Source: Methylosinus sp. LW4
GTDB lineage: Bacteria; Pseudomonadota; Alphaproteobacteria; Rhizobiales; Beijerinckiaceae
DNA length: 55,878 nucleotides
Direction of reading: 5' to 3'
Assembly (NCBI RefSeq): GCF_000379125.1
Contig: NZ_KB900627.1
Span: 715,748-771,625, forward strand
Part shown: one piece after another, positions 35,911-44,092 of the stretch
Numbering within the stretch: position 1 is the stretch's first letter
Layout of the letters: every line of letters starts with the position of its first letter
Notes under the pieces: model-generated
Told to the model about the DNA's origin: nothing
Database searches by the model: none
Seen by the model: the letters and a program-made list of their open reading frames with translations, nothing else
Made by a program: the position numbers and the translations under genes

Positions 35911-36555
35911 ATGAAGATTGCTCTCTTTGGAGGGACCGGACCAACCGGCAGACACATCATCGAAGAGGCGCTCCGGCAGGGATATCAGCTCTCCGTCTAC
36001 ACGCGGGATGCCAGAAAGCTTTCTGCCTTCGGCGGCAAGATCGAGGTCATCGTTGGTGACCTGAGCAATCGGGAAGCGATCGAGGCGTGCGTCGCCGGCG
36101 CCGACGCGGTGATCAGCGCGCTGGGGCCAAACAGTCTGAAAGCGCGCGAGAAGCGGCCGATTATGCGCGGCGTCAGCACGATCATCTCTGTCATGGAAGA
36201 GCTGAACGTTCGTCGCCTCATTCAGATTTCGACGGCCATATATCGTGATCCGAAGGACGGTTTCGACTTCAAGTCGCAAGCATTCGTCATGCTGTTCAAG
36301 CTGATCGTTCGCAACGCCCAGGATGACATCAAGGCGACCGCTGAACTGGTGAGCAACTCACGCCTCGATTGGACCCTGGTTCGGATTCCCAACCTCGAGG
36401 ATGGGCCCGCAACAGGTCAAGTGGACGTCGGCTGGTACGGCAAGACGAAGCTCGGCATGAAGCTGTCCCGCGGGAATCTCGCCAAATTCCTGGTCGATCA
36501 GGTCGCAGCCAAGGAGTTCGTGCGTGCTGCGCCGGGGATGGCCGATCACATCTGA
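35911..36555 (+). CDS. NAD(P)-binding atypical SDR (NmrA-like)
   Basis: 214-aa Rossmann-fold protein of the NAD(P)H-binding/NmrA-like group. The nucleotide loop GGTGPTGRHI lies at residues 7-16, then VEVIVGDLSN-like VIVGDL and GADAVISALGPN. It lacks the YxxxK catalytic motif of classical SDRs, as expected for this group, which often acts as an NADPH sensor or quinone reductase. AGATAAG before ATG 35911 is a weak SD. It follows azoR on the same strand and probably shares its transcript. Confidence 0.88.
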   Translation: MKIALFGGTGPTGRHIIEEALRQGYQLSVYTRDARKLSAFGGKIEVIVGDLSNREAIEACVAGADAVISALGPNSLKAREKRPIMRGVSTIISVMEELNVRRLIQISTAIYRDPKDGFDFKSQAFVMLFKLIVRNAQDDIKATAELVSNSRLDWTLVRIPNLEDGPATGQVDVGWYGKTKLGMKLSRGNLAKFLVDQVAAKEFVRAAPGMADHI

Positions 36556-36559
36556 GGGC

Positions 36560-36690
36560 GGATGGACCTCGATCCCGCGGATCAGCGCACGGAGAAAGGC
36601 GTGCGCGAGCGAAATGACTTGCGCACCCCAGCCGCACCCCAAATCGTAGATGATCGCGCCATCTGGAAGCCCGAGACGGCCCCTCGTTGC
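36560..36690 (-). pseudogene. SAM-dependent methyltransferase remnant
   Basis: Between two oxidoreductase genes the minus strand reads LGLPDGAIIYDLGCGWGAQVISLAHAFLRALIRGIEVHP when joined in pieces; the DLGCGWG loop is the SAM-binding motif I of class I methyltransferases. Nothing upstream or downstream continues the domain, so it is only a scrap of about 40 codons. Confidence 0.55.
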
Positions 36691-36716
36691 AGGTTGTTTC
36701 GCGGCGCCTCCATTCC

Positions 36717-37517
36717 TCAATTCGTGTGGTAACGCGTCGCGAGCTGGGGCGACTGCGCGGTAAATGCTGCAAGGTCGGCCTGAAAGATGGCGCCGAGCAG
36801 ATCAGCCCTCTCGACGCCAGGGGCACAGACGACTTCGCCGAGGGCGAGCGCTTGCAGGCTGGCGGTCACGACATCCTCCGCCGACATGCGCGGCGCCGCA
36901 CTGAGATCCAGGCCCTGACGTTCGTGGAACTCCGTCGCGACCAGGCCGGGACACAGCGCCTGTATCCGCAGGCCTCGAGATTTCAGTTCTTCGTGCAGCG
37001 CTTGCGACAGCGCCACGATATGGGCGAGGGTTCCGACATAGACGGCCCTGCCGGGCGCCTGGCCGAGCGGCGCCGGACCGCCGAATGCGAGCATGCCGGA
37101 CACATTGATGATCGTGCCTTCGCCGCGCGCGACCATGCCGGAGACCGCGGCGCGGGCAAGCATCGTCGGCGCGACGACCTTCACGTGCAGAAGCTCGCTC
37201 GCCTTGGCGGCGGGCAGCTCGGCGAACGGCATGTAATGGCCGACGCCGGCGTTGTTGACGAGCATGGAGAGCTGCTCGCGAGCGCACACATCGGCGACGG
37301 CCTCGACACCGGCGTCGGCGCCGAGGTCGGCGACGAGAGGCTGGACTTTGACGTTCGGAAGGGCCGCGACGAGTTCATCGAGCCGATCAAGGCGACGCCC
37401 CACGACCACGAGGTCGTATCCTTCCGCGCCGAGCCGGCGGGCAAACGCGCGGCCGATGCCCGAAGATGCGCCGGTGACGAGCGCCAACCGTGGGGGATTG
37501 TTGCGAGCGATCGACAT
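36717..37517 (-). CDS. Short-chain dehydrogenase/reductase with altered active site
   Basis: 266-aa classical-length SDR. The cofactor loop TGASSGIG, the NNAG motif and INVSGMLAF (active-site Ser) are present. At the YxxxK position the sequence is YVGTLAHI, so the catalytic lysine is Leu. Either the family uses another residue or the protein is not a classical oxidoreductase. The start is ATG 37517, six bases after GGAG; another ATG is adjacent. Its first 40 bases including the SD are duplicated at 40799-40850 in front of a broken SDR. It is last in the minus-strand operon. Confidence 0.88.
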   Translation of the reverse strand: MSIARNNPPRLALVTGASSGIGRAFARRLGAEGYDLVVVGRRLDRLDELVAALPNVKVQPLVADLGADAGVEAVADVCAREQLSMLVNNAGVGHYMPFAELPAAKASELLHVKVVAPTMLARAAVSGMVARGEGTIINVSGMLAFGGPAPLGQAPGRAVYVGTLAHIVALSQALHEELKSRGLRIQALCPGLVATEFHERQGLDLSAAPRMSAEDVVTASLQALALGEVVCAPGVERADLLGAIFQADLAAFTAQSPQLATRYHTN

Positions 37518-37701
37518 CATGATCTCCTTCATGCCGGAATGGTGCGCTTTGGTTCGGCCGAAGCCTTCCTTTACGCCGCCTCGGTCATGCTGCTTACACG
37601 CCGGTTGGCCAGATCAGCATGAGTTTCGAGTCGGACTCTCAGCGCGACCGACCGACAGGCAGTGCAATGTCCTGGGGCCGGGCCCAAGACCAGCTCAAAG
37701 C

Positions 37702-38118
37702 CTACCCTGCATCCCCCGCTCGCTTCGAGAACATATACATGTAGAGGCTGTCGGCATATTCCTTCGCGACGACGACCAGGCCGTCGCGGACCTCGAAGAG
37801 GAAATGATACCGATTGTGGAAGGGCCCCGCCGGTGTGTCGGCGTCGCCCTCGACCTCGGCAGCCACGCGGGCGCCTTCGGCCGTCATTCCGGTGATGGTA
37901 TATGTGACGTCGGTTTTAACGCGCGCCTTGAATCCCCGGTACAGCTCCGCCCACTGAGCCTTGCTCCGGGTTCCGGCCAGAGGAGTCAATGTAGGGTCCT
38001 GCGGCACCACCCACTGCAGGTCATCAGCCAACAGGCGCAGCAGGTCGGCTATGTCGTCGCTGCCAAGCAAGCCGATAAACTTGCGCACGACGTTCTTGTT
38101 GTCCTCAATGTTCGACAT
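37702..38118 (-). CDS. NTF2-like/SnoaL-type protein
   Basis: 138-aa small barrel protein: NKNVVRKFIGLLGSDDIADLLRLLADDLQWVVPQ, then KAQWAELYRGFKARVKTDVTYTITGMTAEGARVAAEVEGDAD and NRYHFLFEVRDGLVVVAKEY are standard NTF2-like segments. It stands 14 bases downstream of one SDR gene and upstream of another, in the same operon. Its partner genes suggest that it handles the same small substrate, which I cannot name. Confidence 0.85.
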   Translation of the reverse strand: MSNIEDNKNVVRKFIGLLGSDDIADLLRLLADDLQWVVPQDPTLTPLAGTRSKAQWAELYRGFKARVKTDVTYTITGMTAEGARVAAEVEGDADTPAGPFHNRYHFLFEVRDGLVVVAKEYADSLYMYMFSKRAGDAG

Positions 38119-38132
38119 GCTGTGACCTCCTG

Positions 38133-38912
38133 CTAATGCGCTGCGCCGCCGTCGAGAATGAGAGTGCCGCCGGTGAAATAGGAGGCGTCGTCGCTTACAA
38201 GGAACGCGATCAAGCCTCCCGCGTCATGCTCTGGATCGCCGAGATGGCCCATCGGCAACTTCTTCATGAACGCTTCTCGCTGGCTCGGATCCTTGAGATT
38301 GTCGGCGAGCGCGTCGGTCAGAATGCCGGGAAGGATGCAGTTGACGGTGATTCCGTACGCCCCGAGTTCGTGCGCCGCCGTCAGCGACAGGCTACGAATG
38401 GCTTCTTTCGTCGCATTGTAAGGAGCCATGTAGGGTTTCCCCGCCAAGGCCATGGGTGATCCGAAGTTGACGATCCGGCCATGGCGCTGGCTTTTCATGA
38501 ATGGCAGCACGGCGCGCATGCCGTGAAGCGTGCCTTTGAATCCAGTGGCGAAGGTGTAATCCCATTCTTCGTCCGAGATGTCTTCGAATGGCGTCTCCGG
38601 CGGCGACAGCGCATGGCGTCCGGGGGAGCCCCAGGACTGAGCGACGTTGATCAGGATGTCGACGGCGCCGAATGTGGCCACGGTCTGCGCGACCATCGAC
38701 TTGACCTGCGCGTCACTGCCGACATCGACGGTCGATCCGATCGCGGACATGCCAGCGGTCTTGATCTCTTCGACGACCTTATTCACGGTTGCCGCACTGC
38801 GCGAGGCGACGACGACGTGCGCGCCGTCTTTGGCAAGCCGGAGAGCGATGCCGCGCCCAATCCCGCGCCCGGCGCCTGTCACGATGGCGACCTTGTCTGC
38901 AAGCTTTGCCAT
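38133..38912 (-). CDS. Short-chain dehydrogenase/reductase
   Basis: 259-aa SDR. TGAGRGIGRGIAL binds the cofactor, NFGSPMAL gives the active-site Ser, and YNATK is the catalytic Tyr-Lys pair, so this copy is likely active. The usual NNAG is replaced by NVAQ, seen in some subfamilies. The C-terminus FTGGTLILDGGAAH is typical of 3-ketoacyl reductase-like SDRs. It is followed at 14 bases by the NTF2-like gene and preceded by the broken SDR interrupted by IS110. Confidence 0.92.
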   Translation of the reverse strand: MAKLADKVAIVTGAGRGIGRGIALRLAKDGAHVVVASRSAATVNKVVEEIKTAGMSAIGSTVDVGSDAQVKSMVAQTVATFGAVDILINVAQSWGSPGRHALSPPETPFEDISDEEWDYTFATGFKGTLHGMRAVLPFMKSQRHGRIVNFGSPMALAGKPYMAPYNATKEAIRSLSLTAAHELGAYGITVNCILPGILTDALADNLKDPSQREAFMKKLPMGHLGDPEHDAGGLIAFLVSDDASYFTGGTLILDGGAAH

Positions 38913-38976
38913 TTTTTACTCCCGTCAGTGCAGTTGGACACGCCGATGTCGCCTGAAATGCCGAGGACCGGGGTCA

Positions 38977-39207
38977 CGGCAGCGTCACGCCGCCGTTGAG
39001 CGCGATCCGTTCGGTGACCGCCAAGAGCTTGACTGCATTGGCAGGACCGAGCGCCAGCGGCTCGGATTCTGCACCGCCGCGACGGTCGTCTGACCGGCCG
39101 CGGCGCTCCGCCCGGCGATCAGGACATTGGCCTTGCGACGGCCGAGTTCGATGGCCGCCGCGCGACCGATGCCGGAAGATGCGCCGGTGACAGGCGCCAA
39201 CGGGGGG
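38977..39207 (-). pseudogene. SDR gene, 3' part of IS110-split gene
   Basis: The minus strand reads LAPVTGASSGIGRAAAIELGRRKANVLIAGRSAAAGQTTVAAVQ, the start of an SDR cofactor domain without a start codon. Its 5' end (MSIARNNSP) lies beyond the IS110 element at about 40798-40830. Closing the gap gives ...ARNNSP-LAPVTGASSGIG, parallel to ARNNPPRLALVTGASSGIG in the intact paralogue at 36717-37517. After about 45 codons the frame degenerates, so the gene also lost its remaining three quarters. Confidence 0.75.
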
Positions 39208-39235
39208 GGGACTCCCCACCGTTTGTAAAGCCCGA

Positions 39236-40513
39236 TCATGGGCGGGGATTGGCGATTTTCTCGGGGAGACTTGGATTGAAGAGAGTCCGGGTCTGGAGCA
39301 TGGCGCAGGCGACGGCGAGCAGGCGGTCGGCGACCGAGCGAAGGGCTCGTCCGTGACCATGGCCTCTGGCGCGCAGGGCGGCGTATTTGGCCCGGCTTCG
39401 TGGGTCGTGTTGCACGGCTGTGCGCGCCCAGTGATAGACGGCGTTGCGCAGTCGAACGTGCGCGGCTTGGCGCATCAGCACGATCTTGCTCTTCCCCGAT
39501 CGTTTCGTGATCGGCGCGACGCCCGACAGGCAGCGCAGCGCATGGTAGTCTCGGCGTTGCAGAGCGTGCTGAGCTTCTGTGAGCAGCGTGGCGAGGACGA
39601 TCCTTCCGACGCCGGGCAAGGATCGCAGGATCGTCACGTCGCGCGGCTCTTGTGTCTGCCCCTCGGCTGTGTCCTCGCCGCCGGCGAGCTTTTCGGTCAG
39701 GCGATCGAGGCGCTTGTCGGCCTCGCGGATCTGGCGATTGACGAGCGCGAGGCGCTGGGCGGCTCCTTCGATATGCCCGGTCACGGCGCTGACCGTGCCG
39801 GCCGCGACGGAGATGGCGGGCGCCCTCAGCCGCTCCAACGCCGCGGCGGCGGTAAGGCGACGGATACGGTGACGTTTGAGCAGACGCTCGACCGTCGCCT
39901 CGCGCACGCGCCTGGCCTTGTCGGGCGTCGGAACGAGACGCCACAGCTCGAGAACCCAATCGGCGGCGACGTCGTCGCAGAGTTCGAGAAGCTGCGGATA
40001 ATAACGCCAGAGCAGCTCGCGGACTTGATTGGACAGACGGGTGCGTTCGACACGCAGCTCGTCGGCGATGCGCGACCATTCCCGCAGCTCGACGACCGTT
40101 GGATCGAGCGGCGCCAACAACCGGAAGCAGCGCCGATCGGTGCGCAACGCATCGGCGAGCGCCTCGGCGTCACGGCTGTCGTCCTTGGCGCCGGCGGGCG
40201 AGAAGCGGTCGCGGAAGCGATCGAGCTGCTTGGGATTGATGGCGTGAACGCGGAAGCCTCGCTCCATCAAGCTTTCCACGACGGGGCCATGCGGAACCTC
40301 GATGGCGATCATCACGGCCTCGGGCGGCGCGCCGGTGGACTCGAGAATCCAGTCGGCCATCTCCTTCAACCCTTCGCCGCCATGCTCGAAGGCGCGCTCG
40401 CCGATTTTGGCGCCTCTGGCGTCCGACAGGCGCACGTGGTGCGTTTGCGAAGCCCAGTCCACGCCGACGAACCAGTTATTCTCATCCTCCATGTCGAAGC
40501 CCCCCGTTGCCAC
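39236..40513 (-). CDS. IS110-family transposase (DEDD recombinase)
   Basis: 425-aa site-specific recombinase. The N-terminal RuvC-like DEDD domain shows FVGVDWASQTHHV (first Asp), VMIAIEVPHG (Glu) and AKDDSRDAEALADALR (Asp). A coiled-coil linker around residues 220-280 precedes the C-terminal Transposase_20 domain with LRSLPGVGRIVLATLLTEA and the region LRCLSGVAPITKRSGKSK, whose Ser is the expected nucleophile. Length and both domains are complete. The copy appears intact, while a 3' remnant of the same element sits at 34.0-34.4 kb. Confidence 0.93.
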   Translation of the reverse strand: MATGGFDMEDENNWFVGVDWASQTHHVRLSDARGAKIGERAFEHGGEGLKEMADWILESTGAPPEAVMIAIEVPHGPVVESLMERGFRVHAINPKQLDRFRDRFSPAGAKDDSRDAEALADALRTDRRCFRLLAPLDPTVVELREWSRIADELRVERTRLSNQVRELLWRYYPQLLELCDDVAADWVLELWRLVPTPDKARRVREATVERLLKRHRIRRLTAAAALERLRAPAISVAAGTVSAVTGHIEGAAQRLALVNRQIREADKRLDRLTEKLAGGEDTAEGQTQEPRDVTILRSLPGVGRIVLATLLTEAQHALQRRDYHALRCLSGVAPITKRSGKSKIVLMRQAAHVRLRNAVYHWARTAVQHDPRSRAKYAALRARGHGHGRALRSVADRLLAVACAMLQTRTLFNPSLPEKIANPRP

Positions 40514-40796
40514 GGAGCCGCCGCGATGTCAGCCGTTCCCTGTACTGGCGCTCGAAGGCGCGGACTCCCCACGGGGCATCCATCGCGGCCGCCCGCCGGG
40601 GCACAGGTCCCCCCCAGGTGTTCAGGACACAGGGGGCGATTGGTCGCTCCCGGCGGGTCGGCTCGATCCAGGAGAGTAGCTCGAACTCGGTCTTTCGGGC
40701 GCGCGCGGTCGGAAGCGCTTTGCTGCGCTACGCTCCGCGTCGCGCTCCCGACCGCGCGCTATTCGTCATGAACCTTGGAAACGGTACAGGGGGAGT
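40514..40796 (-). ncRNA. Candidate IS110 bridge-RNA region
   Basis: IS110 elements encode a non-coding bridge RNA in the segment upstream of the transposase, which pairs with donor and target DNA. Here that segment is 283 bp without a gene. It contains a strong stem: gcgcgcggtcggaagcg (40701-40717) pairs with cgctcccgaccgcgcgc (40743-40759), 16 of 17 positions, with a 25-base loop. The call rests on family knowledge and position; RNA ends and guide loops were not identified. Confidence 0.45.
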
Positions 40797-40797
40797 T

Positions 40798-40830
40798 GTT
40801 GCGAGCGATCGACATCATGATCTCCTTCAT
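40798..40830 (-). pseudogene. SDR gene, 5' end of IS110-split gene
   Basis: The minus strand reads MKEIMMSIARNNSP before the IS110 boundary. The SD and first codons (gaaggagatcatgatgtcg) are the same as those of the SDR at 36717-37517. The continuation lies at 38977-39207. It follows the ferredoxin gene by 28 bases, so it was next in that operon. Confidence 0.65.
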
Positions 40831-40858
40831 GCCGGAATGGCGCGCTTCGGATCGAGCG

Positions 40859-41242
40859 CTACGCCTCGGCCGCTCGAGGGGCGATCTCGACGAGTTGGAT
40901 CGCCTTTTCCGGGCAGGCGACGACGCACAGGCCGCAGGCGAGACAGCGGTCGGCGTGCGGCGTGTAGGCGGTGCGCATGCCGTGCACGCGCACGCGCACG
41001 CGACCGAGCCAGCCAAGAGCGCGATAGTCCTTCTCGTCGATCGGCCCCACTTCGAAGACACCGTAGGGACAGACCTCGACGCAATCGCCTTTGGCCTCAC
41101 ATTTCCCATGATTGACGATCGGCACGAATGCGCCGGGCGGAGCCTTGCATTCGGCGCCGGGGCGTCGTGGGTCGGCTGCCGCCCGCCGCACCTTGGCGGC
41201 GTTGGTCCTCTTGCTCGGGGCGCCGTCCGTCAAATCGGTCAT
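40859..41242 (-). CDS. Ferredoxin-type 4Fe-4S protein
   Basis: 127-aa electron carrier with two cluster motifs: CEAKGDCVEVCP (first) and CLACGLCVVACP (second), separated by about 45 residues. The N-terminal 35 residues are basic and Pro-rich. The first motif has an enlarged Cys spacing (CX5CX3CP), which may bind a different cluster. It overlaps the SDR gene upstream by four bases (ATGA), so it is translated with it, and it was followed by another SDR before IS110 arrived. It probably supplies electrons to one of the operon's oxidoreductases. Confidence 0.9.
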   Translation of the reverse strand: MTDLTDGAPSKRTNAAKVRRAAADPRRPGAECKAPPGAFVPIVNHGKCEAKGDCVEVCPYGVFEVGPIDEKDYRALGWLGRVRVRVHGMRTAYTPHADRCLACGLCVVACPEKAIQLVEIAPRAAEA

Positions 41243-42159
41243 GTCGATTGCCTTTCCTCATCATTTGCAGGAGCCGTCAGACCGACCATCCGGGCGCTGT
41301 CACTCCAAAGCCTACTCATGATTTCGTCGCGCTGCGCGAGGTCCGATGTGCGGGGCCAAGTGAAGCGCCGCTTGACGAGTGATGCGTAGAGCCGTCCGGG
41401 GGGCGGCGCGATGCGGCCGAGAGCCAGATCGGCAAGCATCTGTCCGGCTTGAGCGGGCTTGTTGATCCGGAACAGCGGCACGACGATGGGCCGCAACGTC
41501 CTGGTGAGCAGCCTTATGCCGAGGGGGGCCCTGCGTTGCAGGCCGGTTCCCAGAGTGAAGCCCGGATTGTAGGCGATGACGCTGAGGCGCTTGGCCTCGG
41601 CCGCCTTCGAAAGGCCGAGGGCGCGTGCGGTCAAAAGGTTGCACAGCTTGGAGGCGGAATAGGCCCGGAAGCCGTCCCGAAACGGCCTGGATCGGACGCC
41701 AGCTTCTCGCACCGGATGCGCGAGCCGTTCAGCATCGGCGTGGTCGGGTGGCGCGATTGGATTGAGCGCCGGATCATGCGTGTCACTGGTCGTGATCAGG
41801 ACCGTCGCGGCTTCGGCCAACCGCGGCAAGAGAAGCCGCAGCAACAGATAGTGCGCCAGATGATTTACGGCGAAGGTCGTCTCGAAGCCGTCTTCGGTGC
41901 GCTCCGTGTCGTTTGGAAATTGCGTTGCGGCGTTGAGCACAAGGGCATCGATCGGGGTCTCGCCGAGGCGTTCGCTGACCGTTTGAGCGAACGCGCGAAC
42001 GCTCGCCAGCCGCGCCAGATCCAAGGGCAGCGCATGCGCACCCGGAGGAGGCACGCCGCGCGCGCCGAGCCATAGCTGAACGTCGGGCATCCGGAGCATG
42101 TGCTCCGCGGCGACCCTGCCGATGCCCGACGTTGCTCCCGTCATGACGACTGTCGTCAT
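41239..42159 (-). CDS. SDR-family oxidoreductase
   Basis: 306-aa extended-length SDR resembling retinol dehydrogenase/protochlorophyllide reductase-like members. TGATSGIGR at residues 7-15, LVLNAATQF in place of NNAG, TTSDTHD near the Ser position and YSASKL as the catalytic Tyr-Lys are visible. It overlaps the tetR stop and the ferredoxin start by four bases each, the tightest operon in the window. The substrate is unknown. Confidence 0.9.
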   Translation of the reverse strand: MTTVVMTGATSGIGRVAAEHMLRMPDVQLWLGARGVPPPGAHALPLDLARLASVRAFAQTVSERLGETPIDALVLNAATQFPNDTERTEDGFETTFAVNHLAHYLLLRLLLPRLAEAATVLITTSDTHDPALNPIAPPDHADAERLAHPVREAGVRSRPFRDGFRAYSASKLCNLLTARALGLSKAAEAKRLSVIAYNPGFTLGTGLQRRAPLGIRLLTRTLRPIVVPLFRINKPAQAGQMLADLALGRIAPPPGRLYASLVKRRFTWPRTSDLAQRDEIMSRLWSDSARMVGLTAPANDEERQST

Positions 42160-42770
42160 GACGACCTCCGCGAGCGTGATGCTGCTTCGGGGGCGGCGCC
42201 CCAGCAGACGATCTTGACAGCGATGCGCATGCGGTCGAGATATTCGGCCGGCGTCGTCACCGAGCGCTTGAGCCCGCCCGACGTCGCCGAAAGGTTGGCG
42301 GCAAGGTCCCTGGCGGAGACCCCTGCCTCATTCCAGCGCGCGGCAATGCCCGCAGCGTCCAGCGCATCCGCCACCTCGGAGACCACCGCCTTCTCGACCT
42401 CGTCAAAAACAGGACCGACAAGCTCGATCATCGCCGCCATCAGTTCGCCGAGGTACGCGGCGCCGATCGCTTTGCCGTGCATTGCCGCAAAGGCTCCGAG
42501 CAGGCGCTCCTCGATATCGCGATCGTCGCGAGTGAGCGCTGCAGTGGCCTCCGTGCGCATCGCCTCGAGGGTGCGCGAGACCATGGCCTTGAACACGGCC
42601 TCCTTGGTCGGAAAGTAAAGATAAAGGGCCTGGCGCGAGATCCCGACGGTCCGCGCGATATCTTCCATCGTCGTCTTCTTGAAGCCGTACCGCAGGAAGA
42701 TGCCAGTTGCCGCATCGATGATCGCGACCTGTCGTGCCGTTTCGGCGTCATTGCCCATGCTCATGCCCAT
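42156..42770 (-). CDS. TetR-family transcriptional regulator
   Basis: 204-aa repressor with an N-terminal helix-turn-helix: IIDAATGIFLRYGFKKTTMEDIARTVGISRQALYLYFPTKEAVF. The C-terminal ligand domain resembles the TetR_C_7/AefR-like type. Three ATG codons lie close together at the start, so the first residues are uncertain. It heads the minus-strand operon with the SDR and ferredoxin genes, and is divergent from the SDR gene at 43081 with an inverted repeat between. It probably controls both directions. Confidence 0.9.
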   Translation of the reverse strand: MGMSMGNDAETARQVAIIDAATGIFLRYGFKKTTMEDIARTVGISRQALYLYFPTKEAVFKAMVSRTLEAMRTEATAALTRDDRDIEERLLGAFAAMHGKAIGAAYLGELMAAMIELVGPVFDEVEKAVVSEVADALDAAGIAARWNEAGVSARDLAANLSATSGGLKRSVTTPAEYLDRMRIAVKIVCWGAAPEAASRSRRSS

Positions 42771-42943
42771 CTTTCGGCTCGCGCATCGTCAGGTTCTTCA
42801 GCAGGTTCATCAGCGCCGGCTCGATTGCACGCCGCTCCATTAATCCCGCTCAATTCGGGATCGTCCGGCGTCACGGCCGAGCTGATAGGCGGATGTCCAA
42901 GCGTTCATGTCGTTTCAGCGTTGCCATCGATGCACAGAATGTG

Positions 42944-42978
42944 CTTGACAACATGACATAATATCGAAGATTGTCAAG
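42944..42978. promoter_or_regulatory. Candidate TetR operator
   Basis: CTTGACAA (42944-42951) and TTGTCAAG (42971-42978) are perfect inverted copies, 19 bases apart. A second pair, gacata (42955-42960) and tatgtc (42979-42984), is interleaved. The site is in the 310-bp gap between tetR and a divergent SDR gene, and a TTGACA -35-like hexamer is part of it. No other feature is evident in that gap. Confidence 0.5.
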
Positions 42979-43080
42979 TATGTCGTCGATCCGGCATGGT
43001 GGCCCGTAACTTCGCGTGCGGTTCGGCGCGGCTTTCAGGGCCGGTAGACCAAAACGCGCTTCGAGAGCGAGGAGGAATCT

Positions 43081-44007
43081 GTGCCATCCGAGGGATTTAC
43101 GGTGGCCGATGTGCCCGATCAGTCAGGCAAATGCTTCATCGTCACAGGGGCCAATACGGGCATAGGCTTCGAAGTGGCGAGCGCGCTGGCGGCGCGGCGT
43201 GCGCGGGTGCTGCTCGCTTGCCGCGACGAAGCGAAGGCGAGAGCCGCGATGAGCCGGATTCGTCAAAAGACTTCGGGAGCCGAGCTCGCGCTCCTGCCGC
43301 TTGACCTAGCGGATCTGGCGAGTGTGCGACGGGCGGCCGAACTGGCCGCCAAGGAGCCACGTGTTGACGTGCTGATCAACAATGCCGGCGTGCAGGGGCC
43401 GATGCTGAAGCACACAGCGCAGGGCTTCGAGCAGACGTTCGGCGTCAATCACCTTGGCTGCTTCGCATTCACCGCGCTGGTGCTGCCCAAGCTCATGGAA
43501 ACGCCAGGATCGCGCATCGTCGTCACGAGCAGCGGGCAGCACAAGGGCGCGAACATCGACTGGGAAGACCTTAACGCGCAGAAGAACTACAAATGGCTCC
43601 CGCGCTATGGCGCGAGCAAGCTCGCGAACCTGCTCTTCGTCTTCGAACTGGACCGACGGCTGAGGGCGGCAGGAGCGCCGGTCACGGCGGTGGCCTGCCA
43701 TCCGGGTCTTGTCGGAACGAACCTCGCCCGCGACAGCTGGTGGGGCAACATGGCGATGTCCCTGATCGGCTTGCTATTCGCCAAGCCCGCCATGGGCGCC
43801 TGGGGCGCGCTGCACGCAGCGACCGGGCGAATAAAGCCCGGCGGTTACTACGGGCCGACGGGATTATCTGGGCTGCGAGGGCCTTCCGGTGAAGGTGTTT
43901 CCTCTGAGGAGGCGAGGAATCCGCAGCTCGCCAGGCGACTGTGGGATGTGTCCGTCAAGATGACCGGGATCGATCCTGGCTTGCCCTCCGTCGATGGCGC
44001 GTCCTGA
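43081..44007 (+). CDS. SDR-family oxidoreductase
   Basis: 308-aa SDR of the retinol dehydrogenase-like group. TGANTGIGFEVA binds NAD(P), VDVLINNAGVQG holds the NNAG motif, VVTSSGQ the Ser and YGASKLAN the catalytic Tyr-Lys pair, so it looks active. It starts at GTG 43081 with AGGAGG five bases upstream. It is divergent from tetR and followed 85 bp later by a FrnE/DsbA-like gene on the same strand. It is distantly similar to the SDR at 41239-42159. Confidence 0.92.
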   Translation: MPSEGFTVADVPDQSGKCFIVTGANTGIGFEVASALAARRARVLLACRDEAKARAAMSRIRQKTSGAELALLPLDLADLASVRRAAELAAKEPRVDVLINNAGVQGPMLKHTAQGFEQTFGVNHLGCFAFTALVLPKLMETPGSRIVVTSSGQHKGANIDWEDLNAQKNYKWLPRYGASKLANLLFVFELDRRLRAAGAPVTAVACHPGLVGTNLARDSWWGNMAMSLIGLLFAKPAMGAWGALHAATGRIKPGGYYGPTGLSGLRGPSGEGVSSEEARNPQLARRLWDVSVKMTGIDPGLPSVDGAS

Positions 44008-44092
44008 CTTAGGGATGGAAGGCGCCGCCGTCGACGCGAGACGGGTCAGATTAATCCAAGATTGTCGGTTCAATGACCAGAAGGATGAGATA

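Larger units (their letters stand above)
39211..40796 (-). mobile_element. IS110-family insertion sequence
   Basis: About 1.59 kb, limits approximate. The 3' boundary is set by where identity with the remnant at 34036 begins (actccccaccgtttg). The 5' boundary is set by where identity with the 5' end of the SDR paralogue resumes (gttgttgcgagcg). It inserted a few codons into an SDR gene. As usual for IS110 there are no terminal inverted repeats. The 283 bp before the transposase are non-coding, as expected for a guide-RNA segment. Confidence 0.8.

Noticed and set aside
39353..40771. 472-codon plus-strand frame
   Set aside because: Antisense shadow of the IS110 transposase; no recognisable protein.
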